From NCBI RefSeq assembly GCF_002352765.1, contig NZ_KZ293963.1, forward strand, positions 205,144 to 269,143: a DNA stretch of 64,000 nt, in the 5' to 3' direction. Positions 16,602-24,585 of the stretch are shown here, piece after piece. The position numbers and the translations under genes are program-made. Below the pieces are notes generated by a model. The model ran no database searches, was not told the origin of the DNA, and saw nothing but the letters and a program-made list of their open reading frames with translations. Each line of letters opens with the position of its first letter. Within the stretch, counting starts at the first letter, position 1. The DNA comes from Alteribacter populi (GTDB lineage: Bacteria > Bacillota > Bacilli > Bacillales > Salisediminibacteriaceae).

Positions 16602-17819
16602 GTGAGGGTAAAATGCAACGTTTTCATCAAAATAATCTTAGTATCCATCTTTACCCTCACCTTTCTGCCTGATTTGGTTGCTGCAGAAGAGGGGCAGATA
16701 GAAGAAGAACAAATAGAAGAAGTGGTCGACCAGGAACAGTTTGTGGAAAATCAGCTCGAACAGCTTGGAATTGATGATATACGAGAGTTTTGGGACGGGA
16801 TTAATGAAGACTACGGAGGATTTTTACCCGAAAGTCATAAAGGCTCCCTACTCGAATTTTTACAATCAGACAAGCCCTTTTCTCTCAAAGAGTGGCTTTG
16901 GGGATTTATTAAGTTTTTATTTCATGAAGTGATAGCAAATGGGAAATTACTAGGGACGCTGATTTTACTAGCGATATTCAGTATGATTTTAGCCCAGCTT
17001 CAGCAAGCCTTTGAAAAACATTCAATTAGCAAAGTGGCCTATGCCATAACCTACATGGTTCTTCTTATCATCGCTTTAAATAGCTTTCATATTACCATTC
17101 AATTTACACAGCAAACAATTGAAGCTATGTCGAATTTCATGGTTGCCTTGTTACCCCTTCTTCTCGTTCTCATGGCAAGTATGGGGAGTGTAACGTCCGT
17201 GGCTTTGTTTCATCCGATGATTCTATTTCTTGTCCATACGAGCGGGCTGTTTGTACAATATTTTGTTCTCCCGCTATTATTTTTATCAGCTCTGTTAAGT
17301 ATAGTAAGTACGATGACAGAACATTACAAAGTGACGAAGCTGGCAAATTTTTTACGAAATATTGCCGTTGGGGGTCTTGGTCTTTTCTTGACCGTGTTTT
17401 TAGGTGTTATTTCTGTACAGGGAGCAACAGCAGCAGTAGCTGATGGGATTGCTATTCGTACAGCCAAATTTGTCACTGGAAATTTTGTCCCAGTTGTAGG
17501 TCGGATGTTTACAGACGCTGCTGATACGGTCATGGGAGCTTCTGTTCTTGTCAAAAATACAGTAGGTGTAGCAGGGCTTGCAGTCCTCCTGCTAATCTGC
17601 GTTTTCCCTGCTTTAAAAGTTTTATCGTTAGCCCTTATCTACTCATTTGCTTCAGCTGTCCTCCAGCCCTTAGGGGGGGGGCCGATTATTGAATCATTAT
17701 CAATAATCGGTAAATCCGTCATTTATGTCTTTGCAGCTTTATCAGCTGTTTGTTTAATGTTTTTCTTAGCGATTACGATCATAATCATTTCAGGCAATCT
17801 TTCCTTAATGATGCGCTGA
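16602..17819 (+). CDS. spoIIIAE: Stage III sporulation protein AE
   Basis: 405 residues. A signal peptide (about 1-27) is followed by an acidic region and roughly eight transmembrane helices, matching the largest membrane subunit of the SpoIIIA complex. AAGGAGGTGG lies eight bases before the GTG at 16602. Near the 3' end, three consecutive glycine codons create a run of nine G residues (17674-17682). The reading frame is intact through it and continues the conserved PLGGGPIIESLS. Confidence 0.94.
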   Translation: MRVKCNVFIKIILVSIFTLTFLPDLVAAEEGQIEEEQIEEVVDQEQFVENQLEQLGIDDIREFWDGINEDYGGFLPESHKGSLLEFLQSDKPFSLKEWLWGFIKFLFHEVIANGKLLGTLILLAIFSMILAQLQQAFEKHSISKVAYAITYMVLLIIALNSFHITIQFTQQTIEAMSNFMVALLPLLLVLMASMGSVTSVALFHPMILFLVHTSGLFVQYFVLPLLFLSALLSIVSTMTEHYKVTKLANFLRNIAVGGLGLFLTVFLGVISVQGATAAVADGIAIRTAKFVTGNFVPVVGRMFTDAADTVMGASVLVKNTVGVAGLAVLLLICVFPALKVLSLALIYSFASAVLQPLGGGPIIESLSIIGKSVIYVFAALSAVCLMFFLAITIIIISGNLSLMMR

Positions 17820-17838
17820 CACGAAAAGGGGGCAGACA

Positions 17839-18498
17839 ATGGGGTTTGTAATCGAGTGGGTCACAAATATTATCATGCTGATTCTTTTTGCAGCCATCTT
17901 GGAATTGCTTCTGCCAAATTCCAGTTTACAAAGGTATGTAAAGCTTGTTGTAGGCCTCATGGTTTTAATGGTCATGATTCAACCGATTTTATCCGTTTTT
18001 AAAACAGATCCTGAAGATTGGTTGACCTCTGTATCTGACTGGGTGGATGGAGATTATTCACAAGAAGAAACTTTACTAGATCAAAAGAAAATGGATATAG
18101 AAGAAGGACAGCTTGCATATACTTCTGAACAAGTGGCTGTCCAATTAAAAAGAGAGGTTGCTCCTGAGCTGGAGGAGTATTACGAAATGGTGCCCGCAGC
18201 TATAGAGATTGAAATGGCTTCCTATGAGGAAAGCGAACATATTCTTGAAGGGCTCAAATCTGTCAATGTTCACCTTCAACCTGCAAGTGAAGGAGACGAA
18301 GACGAGGAGGAGTCAAATGAGATTGTACCGGTTCAGTCAGTAGTCATTAATACAGAATATGAAAAGGATGAAGGTGAAGATTTACCTGAACAAACATTGG
18401 ACTTCAATAAGGAAGACATTCAGGACTTTTTATCTGCGCAATGGCAAATTCCTAAAGATAAAATACAGCTTTATATGAAGGGGGGAGAAGACCAATGA
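17839..18498 (+). CDS. spoIIIAF: Stage III sporulation protein AF
   Basis: 219 residues. Two N-terminal transmembrane helices (about 8-25 and 33-51) are followed by a very acidic soluble domain ending in DIQDFLSAQWQIPKDKIQLY, which resembles the ring-building domain of this family. AAAAGGGGGC precedes the ATG. It overlaps spoIIIAG by four bases. Confidence 0.93.
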   Translation: MGFVIEWVTNIIMLILFAAILELLLPNSSLQRYVKLVVGLMVLMVMIQPILSVFKTDPEDWLTSVSDWVDGDYSQEETLLDQKKMDIEEGQLAYTSEQVAVQLKREVAPELEEYYEMVPAAIEIEMASYEESEHILEGLKSVNVHLQPASEGDEDEEESNEIVPVQSVVINTEYEKDEGEDLPEQTLDFNKEDIQDFLSAQWQIPKDKIQLYMKGGEDQ

Positions 18499-19163
18499 CA
18501 GATAAAAAAAACGATAAACAATCATGGATTGATCAATATAAAGAGGTCGGCAAATGGAAAAAGGTCAATGTAAAGTATTTATTTCTGCTTCTTTTCCTTG
18601 GAATTGCATTTATGCTAGTCGGCAATATTTTTACATCTGGTGATGACCATAATTCCTTGCAGGTTTCAAATATGGAAGTAGAGGAGGAGAAAGAGAGCGA
18701 GTCTGCAGAGCCCGTCTTTAAATCATCGAGATCAGACGGTCCGCTAACGATGGGTGAGTACGAGGAACTCTATGAATCTCAGCTAAAAAAGTCGTTAGAA
18801 CAAATGATAGGTGTATCCGATGTTACCGTAATCGTCAATTTGGCTGAAACAGAAAGACAAATATATCAAACAAATGTGAATACAAAAGAGCAACATACAG
18901 ACGAGACTGATCGCGAAGGGGGAAAACGAAAAGTCGAAGATGTAACCAAGGATGAGGAAGTAGTCATTATCCGTAGTGGAGACAAAGAGGAGCCATTGCT
19001 TCAAAACGTAGAAAAGCCTAGTGTGCGAGGGGTTTTAGTTGTTGCAAAGGGGGTGGATAACATTCAAGTGAAAACATCGGTTGTCGAAGCGGTCAGCCGA
19101 GTACTGGATGTACCATCTCACCGGGTATCGGTGATGCCCAAAAAACCTGAGGGGGAATCGTAA
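18495..19163 (+). CDS. spoIIIAG: Stage III sporulation protein AG
   Basis: 222 residues. A single transmembrane helix (about 31-48) anchors an intermembrane-space domain that in B. subtilis forms the large ring of the feeding tube. The region VSDVTVIVNLAETER begins the ring-building motif. It overlaps spoIIIAF by four bases and abuts spoIIIAH. Confidence 0.94.
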   Translation: MTDKKNDKQSWIDQYKEVGKWKKVNVKYLFLLLFLGIAFMLVGNIFTSGDDHNSLQVSNMEVEEEKESESAEPVFKSSRSDGPLTMGEYEELYESQLKKSLEQMIGVSDVTVIVNLAETERQIYQTNVNTKEQHTDETDREGGKRKVEDVTKDEEVVIIRSGDKEEPLLQNVEKPSVRGVLVVAKGVDNIQVKTSVVEAVSRVLDVPSHRVSVMPKKPEGES

Positions 19164-19781
19164 ATGGTATTAAAACGTCAAACAGTCTGGTTACTTACTA
19201 TGTTAAGTTTGATTATTGTACTGTCGGTTTATTACATCAATATCAATAACCAGGATTTTGCAAGCTTGCCGGAGGATCTAGAAGATGGTGAGGAAGTGTC
19301 ATCTGTTGAAACGGAAGAAGACGACGAAGTTGATTTAGAGGAGCAGCTTCAAAATGATGAAAATGTGACTTTTATTGAAATTGAGAATGCGGAAGACATG
19401 ATGGCTGAAAGTTCCGAGTTTGGAAATATTAATACTGATGAAATGTTTGATACAATTCGCCTGCAACGTCAAGACGCTCGGGGGAAAATACGTGAGGACT
19501 ATGCAGAAGTTGTAGCTTCAGCCGATGCCTCAGCGGATGTCCAAAGCGAGGCATACGACGGAATGGAATCTTTACACACGATGGCTCAAAAAGAAGAAAT
19601 GCTTGAAACATTAATTAAAGCAAAAGGGTATGAAGATGCCCTTGTCATTACAGAAGAAGACCAAGTTCGCGTTTATGTAAAAGCGGAAGAACTATCAAAA
19701 GAGGAAGCTGTCCAGATTAATAATATGGCCTTTGAAGAATTGGGCGTCACAAACATTCGGGTAGGCTATCAATCTAATTAA
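19164..19781 (+). CDS. spoIIIAH: Stage III sporulation protein AH
   Basis: 205 residues. One N-terminal transmembrane helix (about 7-25) and a soluble ring-building domain; family members bind SpoIIQ across the intermembrane space during engulfment. The segment DEMFDTIRLQRQDARGKIREDY begins the conserved domain. It starts immediately after the spoIIIAG stop and is the last gene of the operon. Confidence 0.95.
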   Translation: MVLKRQTVWLLTMLSLIIVLSVYYININNQDFASLPEDLEDGEEVSSVETEEDDEVDLEEQLQNDENVTFIEIENAEDMMAESSEFGNINTDEMFDTIRLQRQDARGKIREDYAEVVASADASADVQSEAYDGMESLHTMAQKEEMLETLIKAKGYEDALVITEEDQVRVYVKAEELSKEEAVQINNMAFEELGVTNIRVGYQSN

Positions 19782-19792
19782 ATTGATACAGT

Positions 19793-19828
19793 ATGGAAGC
19801 AGAGAGACTAGCCTCTGCTTCCATTTTA
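19793..19828 (+). terminator. Terminator of the spoIIIA operon
   Basis: TGGAAGCAGAG (19794-19804) pairs perfectly with CTCTGCTTCCA (19813-19823), followed by TTTTAG. Confidence 0.85.
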
Positions 19829-19960
19829 GTGTGAACATCTTCTTTTAGTATTTAATGATGAATTTCTTTTCTGTAAGTGGTATAATTACGACTTGGAAAT
19901 GCTAACATGATGAAGAAGCGGTTAATACATACTTGATTGAAAAAAAAGGGAGAGATCCAA

Positions 19961-20281
19961 ATGGAATGGTCTGACTTAACAGAAGGCGCCAAAGCCGTCC
20001 TTGAGCAAACAAGAAATATTAAAAATGATAAAATCCAAATCGTGGAGTTTGATGTTGGTTTTACTCAAGATAGTGAAACAGCTGGAAATATGGATCCAAT
20101 TTCTATTCAAGAAGAAGATTACCAAAGCTTGAAGCAGTTTACACAAGACAATGAATATGGCGAGAAGTATCACATGGCTCGTAATAAAAATACTGTGAAA
20201 ATTATTCTTTTGGAAAAAGGGAAGATTCCCGATAATCTGTCTGAAATTCCTGTATTCCGGGAGTATAAGGTGGAACAATAA
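19961..20281 (+). CDS. Hypothetical acidic protein, 106 residues
   Basis: I do not recognise the family. It is a small soluble protein without signal or membrane segment, acidic, and looks alpha/beta from its strand-like KIQIVEFDVGF and NTVKIILLEKG. GGGAGAG lies before the ATG at 19961, so translation is likely. An extended -10 promoter, TGGTATAAT (19878-19886), sits about 75 bases upstream, and a terminator follows immediately. It is a single-gene transcript between the spoIIIA and acc operons. Confidence 0.75.
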   Translation: MEWSDLTEGAKAVLEQTRNIKNDKIQIVEFDVGFTQDSETAGNMDPISIQEEDYQSLKQFTQDNEYGEKYHMARNKNTVKIILLEKGKIPDNLSEIPVFREYKVEQ

Positions 20282-20308
20282 CCTTCTTCAACTCGAAGAA
20301 GGTTTTTC
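20280..20308 (+). terminator. Terminator after the 106-residue gene
   Basis: ACCTTCTTC pairs with GAAGAAGGT across a short loop, followed by TTTTT. It overlaps the stop codon. Confidence 0.85.
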
Positions 20309-20361
20309 TCACCCTTCCAAAAAAAGTGTTAAATAGGCTTGCTTTTAAATATTGATTTTCG

Positions 20362-20375
20362 TGACAACGCTTACA
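20362..20375 (+). promoter_or_regulatory. cre-like sequence upstream of accB
   Basis: TGACAACGCTTACA matches the catabolite-responsive element consensus TGWAARCGYTWNCW at nearly all positions. It lies about 180 bases before accB, with no clear promoter next to it, so its relevance is uncertain. Confidence 0.35.
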
Positions 20376-20557
20376 ATAACTCGTGCTTTTCTTTACATTT
20401 AATAAGAAAACACTTTCCAATTACGTGAAAGTAATGTAGCATAAATTTAGGACTTGCTCATAAGACATGACACGAAAACATGGAATTTTCTAACTTAATT
20501 ATTTATTCTATTTTTTATCTAACGACAAGATATGATTGAAACAAGGAGTGTAATGAC

Positions 20558-21079
20558 ATGTTAAAGATTCAGGAAATTCGCGAATTAATTAAACTTATCG
20601 ATCAATCTAGTATTAATGAATTTAAGTATGAACAAAATGGTGAAAAAGTTACGATGCGTAAACAAGTAAAAAGCGAAGCAACACAAACGGTCGTGAGAGA
20701 AGTGCCTCAATCAGTTCCTCAGGCCCAACAAGTTCCGCAAAAAGACCCTGTTCAAACGGTTAGTCAAACCGAAGTTCAGGCTACCCAATCTAATGAGCAA
20801 GTTAAATCGAGTGATCAAACAGAAACGAATAGAGAGGGCTTACATACGATAACATCACCAATGGTAGGAACATTCTATGAAGCGCCTTCACCTGATTCTT
20901 CTGCTTACGTGAATGAAGGCGACAAAGTGAAGGTTGACAGTGTTGTATGTATTGTTGAAGCGATGAAGCTGATGAACGAGATAGAAGCTGAAGTGAAAGG
21001 TGAAATTGTGGAAGTTCTCGTTGAAAATGGTCAGCTGGTCGAATATGGTCAAGAACTCTTCTTGGTTAAGCCTGAGTAA
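20558..21079 (+). CDS. accB: Biotin carboxyl carrier protein of acetyl-CoA carboxylase
   Basis: 173 residues. An N-terminal helical domain is followed by a long Gln/Pro/Thr-rich linker (about 45-90) and the biotinyl domain. The biotin-accepting lysine is Lys137 in VEAMKLMNE. It carries carboxybiotin between AccC and the carboxyltransferase in the first step of fatty acid synthesis. It is followed after 12 bases by accC. Confidence 0.97.
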   Translation: MLKIQEIRELIKLIDQSSINEFKYEQNGEKVTMRKQVKSEATQTVVREVPQSVPQAQQVPQKDPVQTVSQTEVQATQSNEQVKSSDQTETNREGLHTITSPMVGTFYEAPSPDSSAYVNEGDKVKVDSVVCIVEAMKLMNEIEAEVKGEIVEVLVENGQLVEYGQELFLVKPE

Positions 21080-21091
21080 GGGATGGATAAC

Positions 21092-22456
21092 ATGATAAGA
21101 AAAGTATTAGTTGCAAACAGAGGAGAAATTGCTGTACGGATTATTCGTGCGTGTAAGGAGTTAGGTGTTGAAACGGTAGCTGTATTTTCTGAAGCAGATC
21201 GGGATGCGCTTCACGTACGAATGGCTGACGAAGCCTATTGTATTGGACCCACTTCGTCCACAGATAGTTATTTAAACTTCACAAACATAATGAGTGTAGC
21301 TACATTAACAGAAGTGGACGGTATTCACCCAGGTTACGGGTTCTTAGCCGAGAATGCGGACTTTGCTGAGATTTGTTCTGCTTGTAATATCACTTTTATA
21401 GGACCTAGTCCTGAAGCCATTAGTCAAATGGGCACAAAAGATGTAGCGCGCAAAACAATGAAAAAAGCCGGTGTCCCCGTTGTTCCAGGTTCACAGGGGA
21501 TTATTGAAAACATCGAAGAAGGTGTTCGCGTAGCAGAAGGGATTGGCTATCCAGTCATTATTAAAGCTACTGCCGGCGGGGGCGGAAAGGGCATTCGAGT
21601 TGCAAAAGATGAACAAGAACTGCGTAAAGGGATTTCTGTGACTCAAAAAGAAGCCCAAGCAAATTTTGGGAACCCGGGCGTTTATCTTGAGAAGTATATT
21701 GAAAATTTCCGTCACGTTGAAATTCAAGTCTTAGCTGATACCCATGGAAACGTCATTCACCTTGGTGAGCGTGACTGTTCAATCCAGCGCCGTCTTCAAA
21801 AGCTTGTTGAAGAAACACCGTCTCCTGCAATTACAAAGGAAAAGCGAGCTGAAATGGGTGAAGCTGCAGTAAGAGCTGCTGAAGCGGTAGATTACGTTGG
21901 CGCTGGAACTGTTGAATTCATTTTCGACCATCAAACCGGTGACTTTTATTTTATGGAAATGAATACACGAATTCAGGTGGAACATCCCGTGACAGAAATG
22001 GTCACTGGGATCGACTTAATAAAAGAGCAAATTTTAGTTGCGTCAGGTGTGGAGCTCTCTTATACTCAAGAGGAAGTCACTTTTAAAGGGTGGTCTATTG
22101 AGTGCCGGATCAACGCAGAAAACCCTGACAAAAATTTCATGCCTTCTCCAGGTAAAATTGATGTGTATTTACCACCAGGAGGGTTTGGTGTAAGAGTTGA
22201 TAGTGCAGCATTCCCTGGTTATACGATTAGTCCTTTCTATGATTCCATGATTGCAAAAGTCATTACCTATGGGGAGACAAGGGAAGAAGCGGTCTCCCGT
22301 ATGAAAAGGGCACTTAGTGAGTTTGTAATCGAAGGCATTGATACAACGATACCGTTCCATTTAAGACTCATGAGTCATGAAGTGTTTATGAGTGGTGATT
22401 TTAACACGAAGTTTTTGGAACAATATCCGTTAAAGCCAGAAAGTGATGAAGGATAA
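21092..22456 (+). CDS. accC: Biotin carboxylase subunit of acetyl-CoA carboxylase
   Basis: 454 residues, ATP-grasp fold. It carboxylates the biotin on AccB using bicarbonate and ATP. The glycine-rich ATP loop KATAGGGGKGIR, the catalytic EMNTRIQVEHPVTE and HPGYGFLAEN are intact. I prefer the ATG at 21092 (MIRKVLVANRGEIAVRI) because AAGGGATGG lies just before it; the ATG at 21083 is only three bases past the upstream stop. It may also serve the propionyl-CoA carboxylase at 58.3 kb, which has no adjacent biotin subunit. Confidence 0.97.
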   Translation: MIRKVLVANRGEIAVRIIRACKELGVETVAVFSEADRDALHVRMADEAYCIGPTSSTDSYLNFTNIMSVATLTEVDGIHPGYGFLAENADFAEICSACNITFIGPSPEAISQMGTKDVARKTMKKAGVPVVPGSQGIIENIEEGVRVAEGIGYPVIIKATAGGGGKGIRVAKDEQELRKGISVTQKEAQANFGNPGVYLEKYIENFRHVEIQVLADTHGNVIHLGERDCSIQRRLQKLVEETPSPAITKEKRAEMGEAAVRAAEAVDYVGAGTVEFIFDHQTGDFYFMEMNTRIQVEHPVTEMVTGIDLIKEQILVASGVELSYTQEEVTFKGWSIECRINAENPDKNFMPSPGKIDVYLPPGGFGVRVDSAAFPGYTISPFYDSMIAKVITYGETREEAVSRMKRALSEFVIEGIDTTIPFHLRLMSHEVFMSGDFNTKFLEQYPLKPESDEG

Positions 22457-22476
22457 GGGCAAGGAGGACGAAGATC

Positions 22477-22887
22477 ATGAAAGATAACCACCTGATTGAT
22501 ATGTCAGAGGATAATTTGGATTTAGGTAAGGTTGAAATTTCTCCTGAAGTAATTGAAGTTATTGCAGGCCTTGCAGCTTCAGAAATTGACGGTGTTGCTA
22601 CGATGCGCGGTAACTTTGCTTCAGGTGTAGCGGAGCGTCTAGGGCGTAAAGCGAGCCACGGAAAAGGGGTTAAAGTAGATCTTCAAGAGGACGGAATTAC
22701 GGTTGAAGTATACGTAACCACCAATTATGGTGCTTCCATTCCTGATGTCTGTAAAAAAGTCCAGGAGAACATTTATCAAACATTGAAAAGTATGACTGCC
22801 ATTGAACTTTCGGGCGTTAATGTACACGTTGTAGGTGTTCAACTTGAGGTAGAAAAAAAAGAGGAACCAGTGAATAAAGAACAATAA
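22477..22887 (+). CDS. yqhY: Asp23/Gls24 family protein YqhY
   Basis: 136 residues of the Asp23 envelope-stress family (DUF322). GKVEISPEVIEVIAGLAASEIDGV and VEVYVTTNYGASIPDV are characteristic. It is conserved behind accBC in Firmicutes, and in B. subtilis its loss is linked to disturbed acetyl-CoA carboxylase activity, so a regulatory link is plausible. GGAGGACG precedes the ATG. Confidence 0.93.
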   Translation: MKDNHLIDMSEDNLDLGKVEISPEVIEVIAGLAASEIDGVATMRGNFASGVAERLGRKASHGKGVKVDLQEDGITVEVYVTTNYGASIPDVCKKVQENIYQTLKSMTAIELSGVNVHVVGVQLEVEKKEEPVNKEQ

Positions 22888-22912
22888 TAGTTTGAGTTCA
22901 AAAGGAGCAGAA

Positions 22913-22960
22913 ATGAGCCGAGTAAGTCGAGGCGTCCCGCAATTTTTGAACATCTTCTAA
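22913..22960 (+). CDS. Possible 15-residue peptide behind yqhY, speculative
   Basis: AAAGGAG lies five bases before ATG 22913, and the frame reads MSRVSRGVPQFLNIF to TAA at 22960. The ribosome binding site is strong, but the peptide has no known relative that I recall. The nucleotide context (GAGCCGAG then TCGAGG then CCGCAA) recurs without an ATG near 9285-9335. It may therefore be a repeat rather than a gene. Confidence 0.2.
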   Translation: MSRVSRGVPQFLNIF

Positions 22961-22975
22961 TAAATTCAACATAAG

Positions 22976-23010
22976 AAAAACCAAAGAGGCGACGCCTTCT
23001 TTGGTTTTTT
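22976..23010 (+). terminator. Terminator of the acc-yqhY operon
   Basis: AAACCAAAGAGGCG pairs with CGCCTTCTTTGGTTT with a small bulge, followed by a T-run. Confidence 0.85.
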
Positions 23011-23083
23011 CACGTAAAGATAAGGGTGTAGAGAGTAAAAAAAAGAGGAATCCTTTTAGAAGTGAAGGAGCTAATTTTTCCTT

Positions 23084-23101
23084 AGTGTGTAATGACACAC
23101 T
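23084..23101. repeat. Perfect hairpin upstream of nusB
   Basis: AGTGTGT (23084-23090) and ACACACT (23095-23101) surround AATG. There is no T-run, so this is more likely an operator or RNA structure in the nusB leader than a terminator. Function unknown. Confidence 0.35.
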
Positions 23102-23173
23102 CAGATATGCTATATTTGAAAAGAGCATGTTAGCAAAAGAAAACGGCACGAAATAATAAAGGAGACGTAACAA

Positions 23174-23569
23174 ATGAATCGAAGAATTGCACGGATTAAA
23201 GCAGTCCAATCGTTATATCAAGTAGATATGACAGACGTAGATAGAGATGAAGCAATCATGGCTGTATTAGAAGATGGGGAGGAAATGTCGTCTTTCCTAA
23301 AGGTTTTAGTCCACGGAACGCTCGATCACTTAATGGAGATCGATGCATATGTAGAAAAGGCGATGGACCATTGGTCGCTCAGTCGAATTGCCAATGTAAA
23401 CCGGGCGATTCTAAGAATGGCCGTTTATGAGATGAAGTGGGAGAAAGAAATCCCGGTTAATGTCAGCCTAAATGAGGCCATTGATTTAGCTAAAGGTTTT
23501 AGTGGAGAGGAGGAATCTGGCCGCTTTGTGAACGGAGTTCTTTCAAATGTAGCAAAAGAGTTTGAGTAG
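23174..23569 (+). CDS. nusB: Transcription antitermination factor NusB
   Basis: 131 residues, the all-helical NusB fold. It binds boxA RNA together with NusE (S10) to allow rRNA transcription past terminators. The conserved N-terminal RIARIKAVQSLYQVD and the C-terminal VNVSLNEAIDLAKGFSGEESGRFVNGVLS region are clear. AAAGGAGAC precedes the ATG. Confidence 0.97.
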   Translation: MNRRIARIKAVQSLYQVDMTDVDRDEAIMAVLEDGEEMSSFLKVLVHGTLDHLMEIDAYVEKAMDHWSLSRIANVNRAILRMAVYEMKWEKEIPVNVSLNEAIDLAKGFSGEEESGRFVNGVLSNVAKEFE

Positions 23570-23721
23570 GGAGAATAGCTATAGTTTTTTTAAAAGGTTT
23601 TTATCATATGGCTGTTGATTTACGACGAAAGCACCTTGTTGGACGCTCAAAATAAACAAAGCCTACGTAAAGAGTCCTATGAGATAAGCCATTAAAAACA
23701 CATTACAGGGGGAGATACTAT

Positions 23722-24573
23722 ATGTTTGCTGAACTTATTTCTGGTAAGGAACTTGCGCAACGAAAGCGTATTGAGATGAAGGAAGAAACTAAGCTTTTAA
23801 AACAAGATGGGATTACGCCAGGGTTAGCGGTGATTTTGGTAGGGGAAGACCCTGCATCTCAATCATATGTCAAAGGTAAGCAAAGAGCATGTGAAGAAGT
23901 AGGGATTCATTCGGAGTTGGATAAACTTCCTGTTGATACAACGGAAGAAGAACTTTTACACAAGGTTACAGCTTTAAACGAAGCCGAACATATTCACGGG
24001 ATTTTAGTTCAACTACCTCTACCGGATCATATTTCTGAAAAAGCTGTAATTGATGCGATTTTACCTGAAAAGGATGTAGATGGCTTTCATCCGATTAACA
24101 TCGGCAGAATGATGGTCGGGCAAGAAAGCTTCCTCCCTTGCACACCTTTTGGTATTGTAGAAATGATCAAATCGAAAAGGATACCTATTGAAGGAAAGCA
24201 CGTTGTAATAATTGGCAGAAGTAATATTGTTGGTAAACCTGTCGGGCAACTACTCTTAAATGAACATGCCACAGTGACTTATTGTCATTCAAGAACGAAA
24301 AACATGAAAGAGATAACGAAACAAGCTGATATTTTAATTGTGGCGGTCGGACGTGAAGAAATGGTTGGTGAGGAGTTTATTAAGCCTGGTGCTGTTGTCA
24401 TTGATGTAGGTGTCAACCGAAATAGTGAAGGAAAATTAGTCGGTGACGTGAAATTTGATGAAGCAAAAAAAGTAGCATCTTATCTCACGCCTGTACCAGG
24501 TGGCGTCGGTCCGATGACAATTACGATGCTTTTACATAATACGGTTGAGTCAGCTAAAAGAAGAGAGAAATAA
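23722..24573 (+). CDS. folD: Methylenetetrahydrofolate dehydrogenase/cyclohydrolase
   Basis: 283 residues. A bifunctional enzyme interconverting 5,10-methylene-, methenyl- and 10-formyl-tetrahydrofolate. The active site SYVKGKQRACEEVGI holds the catalytic Tyr and Lys, LPLPDHI is the family signature, and VIIGRSNIVGKPVGQLL is the dinucleotide-binding loop. The end PGGVGPMTITMLL is conserved. It is followed after 12 bases by xseA. Confidence 0.98.
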   Translation: MFAELISGKELAQRKRIEMKEETKLLKQDGITPGLAVILVGEDPASQSYVKGKQRACEEVGIHSELDKLPVDTTEEELLHKVTALNEAEHIHGILVQLPLPDHISEKAVIDAILPEKDVDGFHPINIGRMMVGQESFLPCTPFGIVEMIKSKRIPIEGKHVVIIGRSNIVGKPVGQLLLNEHATVTYCHSRTKNMKEITKQADILIVAVGREEMVGEEFIKPGAVVIDVGVNRNSEGKLVGDVKFDEAKKVASYLTPVPGGVGPMTITMLLHNTVESAKRREK

Positions 24574-24585
24574 GGGGATTTTAAC

